NCBI RefSeq assembly: GCF_022369435.1
Contig: NZ_CP059597.1
Location: 1-64,000 of the forward strand
From: Campylobacter sp. RM10537
Lineage (GTDB): Bacteria; Campylobacterota; Campylobacteria; Campylobacterales; Campylobacteraceae
Direction: 5' to 3'
Length of the DNA: 64,000 nucleotides
Positions 30,756 to 39,869 of the stretch are shown here, piece after piece (position 1 is the first letter of the stretch; each line of letters opens with the position of its first letter). The position numbers were made by a program, and so were the translations under genes. The notes below the pieces were generated by a model, which saw only the letters and a list, made by a program, of their open reading frames with translations, did no database searches and had not been told where the DNA came from.

Positions 30756-31738
30756 TGTATAAGATGATTTAAATCAAATTTAATATTATTTTCTTTAAGG
30801 ATTAAAAAAGCTTTAAAATCGTTAAATTTTTTTTCATCTTTTCTGATTTGCTCTCTTAGTTCATCTAAAAGGCCAAATTCGGCAAGTAAATATAAGTATG
30901 CTTTTAAAGCTTCATTTTTTTCATTTTTTATTTTGGAAAAAATTCCTAGTATTGCATCTGGATTAAAAAATTTAGTGCTTATTTTTGCAATGCTTAAATA
31001 TTCCTTTTCGTTTAAGAGAGAATGAGACAATAAAACTTCAAATTCAGCAGTATTAAGTTCAAGACTCCCATCTTTAAAGCGTTTTATTAAGTTTAAAACT
31101 TGATGAGAATTTTTAGAAATTTTAATATTTTTAATTTGTTCATAATTACCTTTTTGCAGAAGGGTATTAAAGGCTAATTCTTCAAATTCATCTTTAATTT
31201 CAGTAATATTTTTTATTTTAGAATAAGCATAATTAATATCATTTTGAATGCGATTTTGCTCATTTTTTAAAAATAAAATATTATTATTTGGAAGTTTAAA
31301 TTTGGAAATATTTTTATATTCTTGATTATTTAAAGCGTCAATGAGATCTAAAATTTCATTGATTTTAGTTTCATTTGGAATTTTTTCATGAGTCTTTAAA
31401 ATTTTTGCAAATTGTGCTACTTTTCTAAATTCTTGAGTATAAAAGCTTGTATTTAACTCTTTTTCTAAAAGTAAATTTTGAATATAACTTTCAAACTTAG
31501 CAGAATCTTTAAAGAAATGTTTAAATTTAAAAGTTAATAAAAAATGATAAAAAATCATATGAAAAGTGGCAAAAAAAATCAAGGGAATTAAAGGTAAAAT
31601 TAGCCAAATCATAATTGGAAGTTCAAAATTATAAGTGCTAAAATTTAGAGTATAGCTACCAAGTTTTAAATACCAAGCAAATGCAAAAATTATAAGAGTG
31701 TAAATAAGGCTAGCACCCAAAAATAATTTAACTTTCAT
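30752..31738 (-). CDS. Membrane-anchored protein of unknown function (Cj0124c-like)
   Basis: Two hydrophobic segments at the N-terminus (about residues 4-24 and 38-68) are followed by a roughly 250-residue helical, Lys/Glu-rich cytoplasmic region with no motif I recognise. I place the start at the ATG at 31738, which overlaps the dksA stop (ATGA). The open frame up to 31780 lies within dksA. Length 328 residues. Its place between dksA and dus suggests a shared transcript. Function not recognised. Confidence 0.75.
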   Translation of the reverse strand: MKVKLFLGASLIYTLIIFAFAWYLKLGSYTLNFSTYNFELPIMIWLILPLIPLIFFATFHMIFYHFLLTFKFKHFFKDSAKFESYIQNLLLEKELNTSFYTQEFRKVAQFAKILKTHEKIPNETKINEILDLIDALNNQEYKNISKFKLPNNNILFLKNEQNRIQNDINYAYSKIKNITEIKDEFEELAFNTLLQKGNYEQIKNIKISKNSHQVLNLIKRFKDGSLELNTAEFEVLLSHSLLNEKEYLSIAKISTKFFNPDAILGIFSKIKNEKNEALKAYLYLLAEFGLLDELREQIRKDEKKFNDFKAFLILKENNIKFDLNHLIQ

Positions 31739-32091
31739 AAATTTTTTCCTTTTTCCAAATTTTCGCGACAAGTAATACAATATTTTGCATGAGGTTTTAT
31801 TTTAAGTCTTTCAACGGCAATTTCATCATCGCAAGATTCACAAATACCATAAGTATTATTTTTGATTTTATTAAGAGATTCTTCAATTTCTTTTAATTCT
31901 TGTTTTAAGTTGGCACTAATAGCAAGATCAATTTGAGAATTTGTTTCTATAACTGAAAAATCAACACTATCGCTAGGAACGCTATTGTGTAAGGCTTCGA
32001 TTTCTTTGGAATTACTTTGTAAATCTTCTTTGATAGCTTTTTTTCTTTGTTCTAAATTATCTTTAAAAAAGTTCAAGTCATTTTTTTTCAT
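31735..32091 (-). CDS. dksA: DksA/TraR-type zinc-finger transcription factor
   Basis: RNA polymerase secondary-channel regulator linked to the stringent response. A coiled-coil N-terminal region (1-75) precedes a C4 zinc finger with C84, C87, C105 and C108. At 118 residues it is shorter than E. coli DksA (151), as in C. jejuni Cj0125c. Stop overlaps the start of the next gene. Confidence 0.88.
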   Translation of the reverse strand: MKKNDLNFFKDNLEQRKKAIKEDLQSNSKEIEALHNSVPSDSVDFSVIETNSQIDLAISANLKQELKEIEESLNKIKNNTYGICESCDDEIAVERLKIKPHAKYCITCRENLEKGKNL

Positions 32092-32104
32092 AAAATTTCC
32101 TAAT

Positions 32105-32557
32105 TCATTTGTGGTAGGGATGATTGGAGTTAATGCAAAAGGCGCGATAAATTTGTTCTAAAAGCAAAGTTTTAACAAAATAATGTGCCAAAGTCAATTT
32201 ACTCAACGAAAAGCTAAAATCTAATTTTTCTGTAAATTCTTTTCTTAGTCCATAAGCCCCACCTATAAAAAAACTTAATTCAATTTTATCTTGTATCATT
32301 TTGGCAAATTCTAAACTTGTTAGTTCTTTACCTCTCTCATCAAGAGCTATATTAAAACCTTTTTTGTGTGTATTAAATGCTTCTTCGTAGCTTTTTTTTG
32401 CTAATTCTGGATTGTTAAGATTTTGCGCATTGGCTATTTTTTTATTAAAAAGATTATATTCTTTAATTGTGGCAAATTTAGATATTAATTTGAAATATTT
32501 TTGATCTAAAATTTCAAATTCATCGTTTTTTTGTATATAAAAAATATTAATTTGCAA
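32105..32557 (-). CDS. rlmH: 23S rRNA pseudouridine-1915 N3-methyltransferase RlmH
   Basis: SPOUT methyltransferase acting on helix 69 of 23S rRNA. The knot region FFIGGAYGL and the C-terminal HPYHK end are diagnostic. I choose the TTG start at 32557: it gives 150 residues beginning with MQINIF-type sequence, as I recall for the C. jejuni protein, and GGAAA stands 8 bases upstream. The open frame up to 32590 lies in accD. It begins directly after the accD stop. Confidence 0.92.
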   Translation of the reverse strand: MQINIFYIQKNDEFEILDQKYFKLISKFATIKEYNLFNKKIANAQNLNNPELAKKSYEEAFNTHKKGFNIALDERGKELTSLEFAKMIQDKIELSFFIGGAYGLRKEFTEKLDFSFSLSKLTLAHYFVKTLLLEQIYRAFCINSNHPYHK

Positions 32558-32558
32558 A

Positions 32559-33401
32559 TCAATTTCCGCAAAAAAACTTAAGTACATCACTAAGATATTT
32601 TTTCATTTCAGATCGCTCAACTATTGCATCTATAAGCCCATGTTCTAGTAAAAACTCGGCTCTTTGAAAGCCTTGTGGCAAATCAGCCCCTATGGTTTGT
32701 TTTATAACTCTTTCTCCTGCAAAGCCTACCAAAGCTCCTGGTTCTGCAATTACTAAGTCTCCAAGCCAAGCAAAAGAAGCACTAACCCCTCCCATAGTTG
32801 GATCTGTTAAAATGCTAATATAAGGAATTTTTTCTTTACTTAAAAGTTTTAAAGCGGTGCTTGTTTTACTCATTTGCATTAAAGAATAAGTGCTTTCTTG
32901 CATTCTAGCACCTCCGCTTGAACTTACAATTACTAAAGGATTTTTATTGCTAATGGCTCTTTGTATAGCTCGAACTATTTTTTCACCCTCTACTGATCCT
33001 AAAGAACCACCCATAAAGGAAAAATCAAACACAACTAATTGGGTTTTAATTCCATTGATTGTGCATTCTCCGCTTACAACTGCTGACTTTTTACCTGTTT
33101 TGTTTTGATTTTCGCTTAATCTTTTTTTATAAGATTTACTATCAACAAATTTTAAAGGATCAATAGCTTCTAAATTTGCATCGAATTCTATAAAACTATT
33201 TTCATCGCTTAAAAGATTAATTCTTTCTGTAGGAGAAATCCTCATATGGTGAGAACACTTAGGACATACATTAAAACAAGATTCTATTTCTTTGTAATAC
33301 ATTAAAGCATGGCAGCTTGGACATTTTATCCAATGATTTGGTGCTTCTTTTACACTAGGTTGTTGTCTTCTAATTTTTGAAAAAATATCTGCAAAATTCA
33401 T
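32559..33401 (-). CDS. accD: Acetyl-CoA carboxylase carboxyltransferase beta subunit
   Basis: Forms malonyl-CoA with AccA in fatty acid synthesis. N-terminal zinc ribbon with C27, C30, C46, C49; carboxyltransferase core with [11 protein letters not shown] and [12 protein letters not shown]. 280 residues, full length. It is the first gene of a tight minus-strand group accD-rlmH-dksA-membrane protein-dus. In C. jejuni, as I recall, an inositol monophosphatase-type gene (Cj0128c) lies between accD and bamA; it is absent here. Confidence 0.95.
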   Translation of the reverse strand: MNFADIFSKIRRQQPSVKEAPNHWIKCPSCHALMYYKEIESCFNVCPKCSHHMRISPTERINLLSDENSFIEFDANLEAIDPLKFVDSKSYKKRLSENQNKTGKKSAVVSGECTINGIKTQLVVFDFSFMGGSLGSVEGEKIVRAIQRAISNKNPLVIVSSSGGARMQESTYSLMQMSKTSTALKLLSKEKIPYISILTDPTMGGVSASFAWLGDLVIAEPGALVGFAGERVIKQTIGADLPQGFQRAEFLLEHGLIDAIVERSEMKKYLSDVLKFFCGN

Positions 33402-33556
33402 AAAATCACCTAATTAGATTTAAAAGATTTAAGAATTATATCAAATTTTTCTTATCTTTTCTTGCAAAAGATATTTTTTAATATAAATTTCTATCCAATG
33501 GAATTTATTTATGATAAATATTTAAATTTTTAGATGTTTTAACGCATCTAAAAATA

Positions 33557-35773
33557 TTAAAAACGTGTTCCTAGATTAAATTCAAAAGTACTTGTATCAT
33601 CGCCTTTTTTCTTATTTAACGGTTTAGCAAAGATAAGTTGTAAAGGCCCAATAGGAGTTATCCATTCTAAGCCCACGCCTGTACTCATTCTCTTGATTTC
33701 ATCTAAATTTTTGCGCCCAATCATGCCATAATCAAAAAACATGCTTCCACGGAGTTTTATTCTGTCTATTAAAGGAAAGCTAAGTTCTACGGAATTAGCA
33801 AAAGCTATAGTTCCACCCACTTCATCACCCCATTCATTTTTAGGACTTACGGTTCTGCTTTCAAAACCACGAATTGAGCGAATACCGCCTAAATAAATTC
33901 TTTGATTAATCGGTAAATAACCTCTATTCCAAACTTTATAAAAACTTGCTTTGTAGCGATAGATAAGGTCATAACCTATATAATCTTGCAAACCTTGATA
34001 AAAATTAAATCTAGTACTTGAGGATAAAAATTTTTGATCTCCACCAATTCCAGCGTATTCAAGGCTTGTTGAAGCAATGATTCCTGATCTTGGTAGATAA
34101 TAATCATCCGTATTATTAAATGAAAGGGCTGGAGATATAGAACTTTTAATACTTTTTCCAAGATCATAACCTGTTCTTAAAAGAGTTGGGCTAAGATGGT
34201 AAATATCACTTTGCTCTAGATTGTAGGTTAGACTTACATTATAATATCTTGCAAATTGACGCCCAACAGTAATATCAAACCCATAGTTTTTTTCTGAATA
34301 ATTATCCCATTCATAATCATTAGAATAAAGAGTCCCTCCTAAACTATACTGGCTATCAAGAACTCTTGGATCGAGTAAGCTGATTCTTCCTGATAAAGTA
34401 TCATTACTTTTGTCTACGCTTACTGAACTTTTAATCCCTGAGCCAAAAATATTTGTATCAGAAAGAGAAGCATTTAAAAGCAATCCATCACTTGATCCAT
34501 ATCCTATACCCCCAGAAATTGCACCTGTAGAGGCTTCTTTAACATCGACAATAAGATCAATATGTGTATCATCAACTTTTTTTTCTTTAATATTAACATC
34601 ATCAAAATAAGAAGTTCTTTTTAGAGCGTTTTTAGATTCAGTCAAATCTGTTCTATTGTATAAATTACCTTCAGTGATATATAATTCTCTACGTATAACA
34701 CGATCCACTGTGCGAGAATTATTTGCAATAATTACATTTCTGATATAGACTTTTTCATGAGGAATGACTTTAAAATTAATTGTAGCTTCATGAGTTTCAT
34801 CATTTTTTTGGATATCTGGATAAACTTCAACAAAGGCATAACCCAAATCAGCACTTTGCGTTTCTAAAGTTTTTACATCTTTTCTAATATCTTCAATATT
34901 AATAATCTTACCAACGCTAGAACGCAGATTTTTAATTGTTTTTAAATTTTGTTTTTCTTCAAATAAAGGATTTTCTATAGAAATATTTTTAATTTTATAG
35001 GGTTTACCTTCTTTGATAAAATAAGTTAAATCGGCTTGATATATATCAGTATAAGTTTTTAAATAGGGCGCAGAAACTTGTACATCCAAGTAGCCTTTTT
35101 TCATGTATTCATCGCTAATTCTTGCACTATCATTGTTTAATTCAAATATTTTAAGCTTTCCATCATTTCTTCCCCACATCCAGCCCATAAATTCTTTTTC
35201 TTTATTAATTACGGCAGGTTCTATGTTGGAATAAGATAGTTTTTTAGCTCCGCTTAAATAAACATTGTTGATAATAATATTTTCCCCACGATTTACTATA
35301 AATTCAAGCTCTAAGCCATCTGTATTGTTTAGAGTTTTTGTTTTATACTCTACAATAGTGTCAAAATAACTTCTTGCTTCATAGTAATTTTTAATTCGAT
35401 CACATGCTTCTTTGGCACTTGATTCATCAAATAAATTACCCTTTTTAATCCCAAGTATGCTTTCAATCTGTTTTCGGTCATTAGAGGCAATCCCTGTAAC
35501 AGTGATTTTAGCAATACTTGGTTTTTCTGTAACAATAATATTTAAAATTCCATTATTTTCTTTTACAGCAATATTATCAAAATAATTTTGCTTATAAAGA
35601 TTAAGTATGGCTTTATTAACCTTAGAAAGATCTAGTTTTTCTCCAATTTTTAAGCCAGTAATATTAAGCGCACTTGTATTTGAAAGATGATTTAAGCCGC
35701 TAAATTTAATTTCTTTTATAACAGTAGCACCACTTAAAGTGGCCAATAAACAAACACTGATAATTTTTTTCAT
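33557..35773 (-). CDS. bamA: Outer-membrane assembly protein BamA
   Basis: Central component of the machine that inserts beta-barrel proteins into the outer membrane. Signal peptide at residues 1-17; about five POTRA domains to residue 410; a 16-strand barrel with IRGFESRTVSP, the conserved RGF loop motif, near 640; and a C-terminal aromatic residue (GTRF). 738 residues, full length. It is not in an operon with lpxA/fabZ as in many proteobacteria. Confidence 0.95.
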   Translation of the reverse strand: MKKIISVCLLATLSGATVIKEIKFSGLNHLSNTSALNITGLKIGEKLDLSKVNKAILNLYKQNYFDNIAVKENNGILNIIVTEKPSIAKITVTGIASNDRKQIESILGIKKGNLFDESSAKEACDRIKNYYEARSYFDTIVEYKTKTLNNTDGLELEFIVNRGENIIINNVYLSGAKKLSYSNIEPAVINKEKEFMGWMWGRNDGKLKIFELNNDSARISDEYMKKGYLDVQVSAPYLKTYTDIYQADLTYFIKEGKPYKIKNISIENPLFEEKQNLKTIKNLRSSVGKIINIEDIRKDVKTLETQSADLGYAFVEVYPDIQKNDETHEATINFKVIPHEKVYIRNVIIANNSRTVDRVIRRELYITEGNLYNRTDLTESKNALKRTSYFDDVNIKEKKVDDTHIDLIVDVKEASTGAISGGIGYGSSDGLLLNASLSDTNIFGSGIKSSVSVDKSNDTLSGRISLLDPRVLDSQYSLGGTLYSNDYEWDNYSEKNYGFDITVGRQFARYYNVSLTYNLEQSDIYHLSPTLLRTGYDLGKSIKSSISPALSFNNTDDYYLPRSGIIASTSLEYAGIGGDQKFLSSSTRFNFYQGLQDYIGYDLIYRYKASFYKVWNRGYLPINQRIYLGGIRSIRGFESRTVSPKNEWGDEVGGTIAFANSVELSFPLIDRIKLRGSMFFDYGMIGRKNLDEIKRMSTGVGLEWITPIGPLQLIFAKPLNKKKGDDTSTFEFNLGTRF

Positions 35774-35817
35774 TGATTTTTTTACCTAATAAATAAGCTT
35801 TATATTAAAAAGTTATG

Positions 35818-35826
35818 ATTATATCA
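35818..35826 (-). promoter_or_regulatory. Extended -10 promoter of bamA
   Basis: TGATATAAT on the minus strand (TATAAT at 35818-35823), 44 bases upstream of the bamA start. Confidence 0.6.
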
Positions 35827-35989
35827 GAAAAATTTTAACAAAAACAAGATATTTTAGGGTTGTTTAAATTTGGTTAAATTAAACTTCTTCAAGATTTTTA
35901 ATTTTCTATAATTTTAAGTATTTACTATATTTTTATAAAATTTTTAAAAAATTAAATTAAATTATTTTATTGATTTTTAGGAAGAAAAG

Positions 35990-37357
35990 ATGGCAAGAAG
36001 AAAGAAAAAAGCTTTTTATCTGTATTTTTTAATCCTTGTTGCTTTGGTAGCTTTTTTTATTGTAAAAGAAAATATAGTTAAAAAAAGTTTGCCTCAAATT
36101 CTTATGCCTGATATTGTCTATACAAATCTTGAAAAACCTATTTCTGTACACATTAAAGATGAGAATCATTCTATTGAGAATGTACAAATCATTTTAAAAA
36201 AAGATGAACAAGATACTGGAACACTAATTGCAGATGAAAAAATAAAAAAATTAAATGATATTACTTTACAAGTTGTTTTGCCAAAAAGTAGTGAAAAATC
36301 AAAATCTTTTATTATGGAAATTATTGTTAAAAATGATTGTTTTTGGAATATTTTTGATAAAGATAAGGCAAAGAAGCAAATCGCAATTATAATTGATAAT
36401 ACTGCTCCTAAAATAAATATTTTAAGCAATTCCTATCAAATTGAACAAGGTGGAGCAGCAAGCGTTGTATTTTCTGCAAAAGATACTAATTTAGATCAAG
36501 TTTATATTCAGACTAATAGAGGAAAAATTTTTAAAGCAACTCCTTATGTTAAAGATGGTTATTATGCAGCTCTTATTGCTTGGGATGCAAGAGATGATGA
36601 ATTTAGGGCTTATGTTATTGCAACGGATAAGGCCGGAAATATTTCTAAAGAGCGTATAAGATATTATTTTTTAAACAGAAAATACAAAGTCTCTAATATC
36701 AATCTTACTGATGGATTTTTAGATGGTAAAATTGAAAATTTAGCCCAAGAATACGCTCCAAAAGATAATAATTTCACGCGTTTTGATAAATTTAAATTTG
36801 TCAATGAAACCTTAAGAAATGATAATGAAAAATTGATACATGAAATTACGTCAAATGTTTTAGAGGATAAAATTAATGATTTTTCTTTTAATTTATTTTT
36901 GCCACTTAAACATGCGTTAAAAGTTGGGGATTTTGCTGATCATAGATATTATTCTTACAATGGTCAATTTGTTAGCGATTCTTATCATATGGGTATAGAT
37001 TTAGCTAGCGTTAGAGAAGCCCCAATAATTAGCAATAATTCTGGAAAAGTCATATTTGCACAAAAAAATGGAATTTATGGACTTAATTTGATTGTTTATC
37101 ATGGATTTGGTGTTTATAGTCTTTATGGACATTGTTCATCTAAAAATATTAATGTTGGTGAAAATATAGCCAGTCAAAGTGTGATTGCAAGAACAGGAAA
37201 AAGTGGTTTGGCTCTTGGAGATCATCTACATTTTGGAGTTTTAGTTCAAGGAGTAGAAACGCGTCCAGAGCAGTGGCAAGATAGAAAATGGATCGAGGAA
37301 AATATTTATAAAGTTTTAAATACTGGAAAAAAAATAATTTTAGGACAGCAACAATGA
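35990..37357 (+). CDS. M23 (LytM) family peptidoglycan peptidase
   Basis: Probable periplasmic zinc endopeptidase that trims peptidoglycan cross-links, perhaps affecting cell shape. A membrane anchor lies at residues 7-25. The C-terminal domain has HMGIDLAS (zinc ligands H and D) and LGDHLHFGV (HxH), the complete LytM zinc site. The middle part has Ig-like beta segments. 455 residues. It corresponds to C. jejuni Cj0131. AGGAAGAAAAG precedes the ATG; the stop overlaps lpxC by 4 bp. In C. jejuni, as I recall, tyrA lies between bamA and this gene; here the gap is 216 bp. Confidence 0.88.
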   Translation: MARRKKKAFYLYFLILVALVAFFIVKENIVKKSLPQILMPDIVYTNLEKPISVHIKDENHSIENVQIILKKDEQDTGTLIADEKIKKLNDITLQVVLPKSSEKSKSFIMEIIVKNDCFWNIFDKDKAKKQIAIIIDNTAPKINILSNSYQIEQGGAASVVFSAKDTNLDQVYIQTNRGKIFKATPYVKDGYYAALIAWDARDDEFRAYVIATDKAGNISKERIRYYFLNRKYKVSNINLTDGFLDGKIENLAQEYAPKDNNFTRFDKFKFVNETLRNDNEKLIHEITSNVLEDKINDFSFNLFLPLKHALKVGDFADHRYYSYNGQFVSDSYHMGIDLASVREAPIISNNSGKVIFAQKNGIYGLNLIVYHGFGVYSLYGHCSSKNINVGENIASQSVIARTGKSGLALGDHLHFGVLVQGVETRPEQWQDRKWIEENIYKVLNTGKKIILGQQQ

Positions 37358-38238
37358 AGCAATTAACTTTAGCAAGATCAGTAAAAGGTGTGGGCATAGG
37401 GTTGCACAAAGGTGAACCTATTGAGATTACTCTTGAGCCTCTAGAGGCTGATAGTGGTATAGTTTTTTTTAGGAGCGATTTAAATGTAAGTTATAAAGCG
37501 ATTCCTGAAAATGTAATCAATACTCAAATGGCTACTGTTTTAGGAGATGATCGTGGTTTTATTTCAACTATAGAACATTTAATGAGCGCAATAAATGCTT
37601 ATGGAATTGATAATGTGAGAATTGTTTTAAATGCAAATGAAGCTCCGGTTATGGATGGATCAAGTATTAGTTTTTGCATGATGCTTGATGAAGCAGGAGT
37701 TATGGAACTAGATGCGCCTAAAAAAATTATGGTTATTAAAAAATCAATAGAAGTAAGAGATGGAAATAAATTTGTAAGATTGATACCAACTAAAGAACCT
37801 CGTATTAATTATACAATTAAATTTGATAATGCTGTTATAGGTGAGCAAACTTATAATTTTGAATTCAGTAAAAAAAACTATATAGAAAATATAGCAAGAG
37901 CTAGAACTTTTGGTTTTTTAAAAGATGTTCAAATGCTTAGAGATAAAAATTTAGCCCTTGGCGGTAGTTTGGAAAATACTATAGTTGTAGATGAGAGTAG
38001 AATCTTAAATCCGGAAGGTTTACGTTTTAAGGATGAATTTGTAAGACATAAAATTTTAGATGCTATTGGGGATTTAACCTTGCTTGGATATAGAGTTTTT
38101 GGTGATTATATATCTTTTGCTGGAAGCCATCATTTAAATCATTTGCTTACTAAAGAGGTATTAAAAGATAAAGAAGCTTATGAGATAGTTAGCCTTGAAA
38201 AAGCAAATGTAAAAGCTTATGAAAAGGTTTTTGCATAA
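37354..38238 (+). CDS. lpxC: UDP-3-O-acyl-N-acetylglucosamine deacetylase LpxC
   Basis: First committed step of lipid A synthesis. Zinc ligands lie in STIEHLMSAI (H75) and in HKILDAIGDL; the catalytic histidine is in SHHLNHLL near the C-terminus. 294 residues, full length. It overlaps the M23 peptidase gene by four bases (ATGA), so envelope functions are coupled. Confidence 0.95.
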   Translation: MKQLTLARSVKGVGIGLHKGEPIEITLEPLEADSGIVFFRSDLNVSYKAIPENVINTQMATVLGDDRGFISTIEHLMSAINAYGIDNVRIVLNANEAPVMDGSSISFCMMLDEAGVMELDAPKKIMVIKKSIEVRDGNKFVRLIPTKEPRINYTIKFDNAVIGEQTYNFEFSKKNYIENIARARTFGFLKDVQMLRDKNLALGGSLENTIVVDESRILNPEGLRFKDEFVRHKILDAIGDLTLLGYRVFGDYISFAGSHHLNHLLTKEVLKDKEAYEIVSLEKANVKAYEKVFA

Positions 38239-38249
38239 AAACTTCTCTT

Positions 38250-38678
38250 TTGCTTAATGCCTTATCTAAGCCTTTAATGCTTGGTATTTATAAAAATAAT
38301 CTTCTAGTAAAAAGTATAACAAGTTATGAAAAAGCGAGTGAATTTATACCTAAAATTTTACAAGAATTACTTCAAGATTTCACCTTTGATGAGCTTATTT
38401 ATGCTAATGGTCCAGGTTCTTTTATGGGAATTAAAATTTCTTATGTGAGTTTGAGTACTTTAAGTATAGTTAGAAATATCCCATTATTTGCAATTAGTGC
38501 ATTTGAATTAAATAACAATCAGCCTATTAGTGCCCATAAAGAAATGTGTTTTGTAAAAAAAGGGGATGAAATTTTTTTAGAAAAGGCTACTTCGGGAGAG
38601 TTTGTTTTGCCTTTAAATTTAAGCAAGCTTAATAAAAAAAATGATAATCTACCTTTTTATTTTTTACCTGCAATTTAA
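38250..38678 (+). CDS. tsaB: TsaB-like protein, short form (tRNA t6A pathway)
   Basis: Likely the TsaB partner of TsaD in making threonylcarbamoyladenosine on tRNA. YANGPGSFMGIKISYVSLSTLS matches the dimer-forming region of TsaB. At 142 residues it is much shorter than the roughly 230 residues of E. coli TsaB, lacking most of the C-terminal lobe. This appears usual in Campylobacter (Cj0133), so I do not call it a pseudogene. The start is uncertain; the TTG at 38250 is the first usable one and lacks a good ribosome site. Confidence 0.7.
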   Translation: MLNALSKPLMLGIYKNNLLVKSITSYEKASEFIPKILQELLQDFTFDELIYANGPGSFMGIKISYVSLSTLSIVRNIPLFAISAFELNNNQPISAHKEMCFVKKGDEIFLEKATSGEFVLPLNLSKLNKKNDNLPFYFLPAI

Positions 38679-38700
38679 ATCATTTTATTAGGAATCAATA

Positions 38701-39579
38701 TTGAAAATTTTAGTACCGGCAACGAGTGCAAATTTAGGGCCAGGGTTTGATTGTCTTGGCTTGAGTATGAGGCTTTTTAATAGCACTATTATCGAAAAAT
38801 CCAATTTTTTTAGCATTAGCGTTTATGGAGAAGGTAGCGAAAATTTAAGTCTTAAAAAAAATAATATTTTTGTGAGTATTTTTAATGAATTTTATGAAAG
38901 ATTGAGTGGAAAAAAAGAAAAATTTCGCTTTATTTTTGAAAATAAAATTCCTTTATCTAGAGGACTTGGGAGTTCTTCTGCTGTGATTGTTGGGGCTATT
39001 GGTGCAGCTTTTGAAATGGCTGGATTTAAGATTGAAAAACAAAAAATTTTAAATGAGGCTTTAAAATATGAAAATCATCCAGATAATATAGCTCCAGCAA
39101 CTTTAGGTGGATTTGTGGTTTCTGTGATTGAAAATGAAAGTGTTTTTAGTATAAAAAAACCTATAGATGAAAATTTAAGTGCTGTTGTGGCTATTCCAAA
39201 TGTATTTATAAGTACAGATCAAAGTCGCACAGCTTTGCCATCAAGTTTTAATCTTAAAGAATGTGTGTTTAATTTATCTCATTCTTCTTTTCTTACAGCT
39301 TGTTTTTTGGAAAAAAAATATGATTTATTAGCCATAGCTAGTAAGGATTTAATACACCAAACCTGTAGAATGAAAAATTTACCTGAACTTTTTGAGGTAC
39401 AAAAATTTGCTCTAGAAAATAAAGCTTTGATGAGTACTCTTTCAGGATCAGGTTCTAGTTTTTTTAATCTTGTATATAAAGAAGATGCAAATTATTTAAA
39501 ACAGCAACTTAAGCAAAAATTTAAAAATTTTAAAATTTTAGTTTTAGAATTTGATAATAAAGGTTTTGAAATTTGCTAA
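38701..39579 (+). CDS. thrB: Homoserine kinase
   Basis: GHMP kinase that phosphorylates homoserine on the way to threonine. SANLGPGFDCLGL near the N-terminus and the phosphate loop GLGSSSAV near residue 87 are diagnostic. 292 residues. The start is a TTG with AGGAA 8 bases upstream; no ATG lies near the conserved start KILVPATSANLGPG. The stop overlaps ylxR by 7 bp. Confidence 0.93.
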   Translation: MKILVPATSANLGPGFDCLGLSMRLFNSTIIEKSNFFSISVYGEGSENLSLKKNNIFVSIFNEFYERLSGKKEKFRFIFENKIPLSRGLGSSSAVIVGAIGAAFEMAGFKIEKQKILNEALKYENHPDNIAPATLGGFVVSVIENESVFSIKKPIDENLSAVVAIPNVFISTDQSRTALPSSFNLKECVFNLSHSSFLTACFLEKKYDLLAIASKDLIHQTCRMKNLPELFEVQKFALENKALMSTLSGSGSSFFNLVYKEDANYLKQQLKQKFKNFKILVLEFDNKGFEIC

Positions 39580-39869
39580 AAAATGAAAAAAAAAGATATA
39601 ATTCTAAAAATGCAGACAAACATAAACCAGTTAGAATGTGCGTGGTTTGCAAAAATCGTTTTTTTCAAAAAGAATTGCATAGATTAAAGGTTTTTAAGGC
39701 TGGGTTATACCAAAATTTAGCTTTTGGTCGTAGTATTTATTTGTGCGATCATTGTCTTTTAATTGAAGATGAAAAATTTCAAGCCACATTCTCGAAAATA
39801 TGTAAAAAATTAAATATAAAAATCACTCAGCAGAATATAAAGGAGATCATTTTAAATGGCAAAAATTAG
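39573..39869 (+). CDS. ylxR: YlxR-type RNA-binding protein (DUF448)
   Basis: Small basic protein (98 residues) with [20 protein letters not shown], the YlxR signature, and a second cysteine pair CDHC. In many bacteria ylxR sits beside infB, as here; a role with RNase P has been described for homologues. TTG start at 39573. The stop overlaps the infB start by 14 bp. Confidence 0.85.
   Translation: MLKNEKKRYNSKNADKHKPVRMCVVCKNRFFQKELHRLKVFKAGLYQNLAFGRSIYLCDHCLLIEDEKFQATFSKICKKLNIKITQQNIKEIILNGKN

Noticed and set aside
38250-38678. Short TsaB as a truncated pseudogene
   Set aside because: The frame is intact and, as I recall, the C. jejuni homologue is similarly short.
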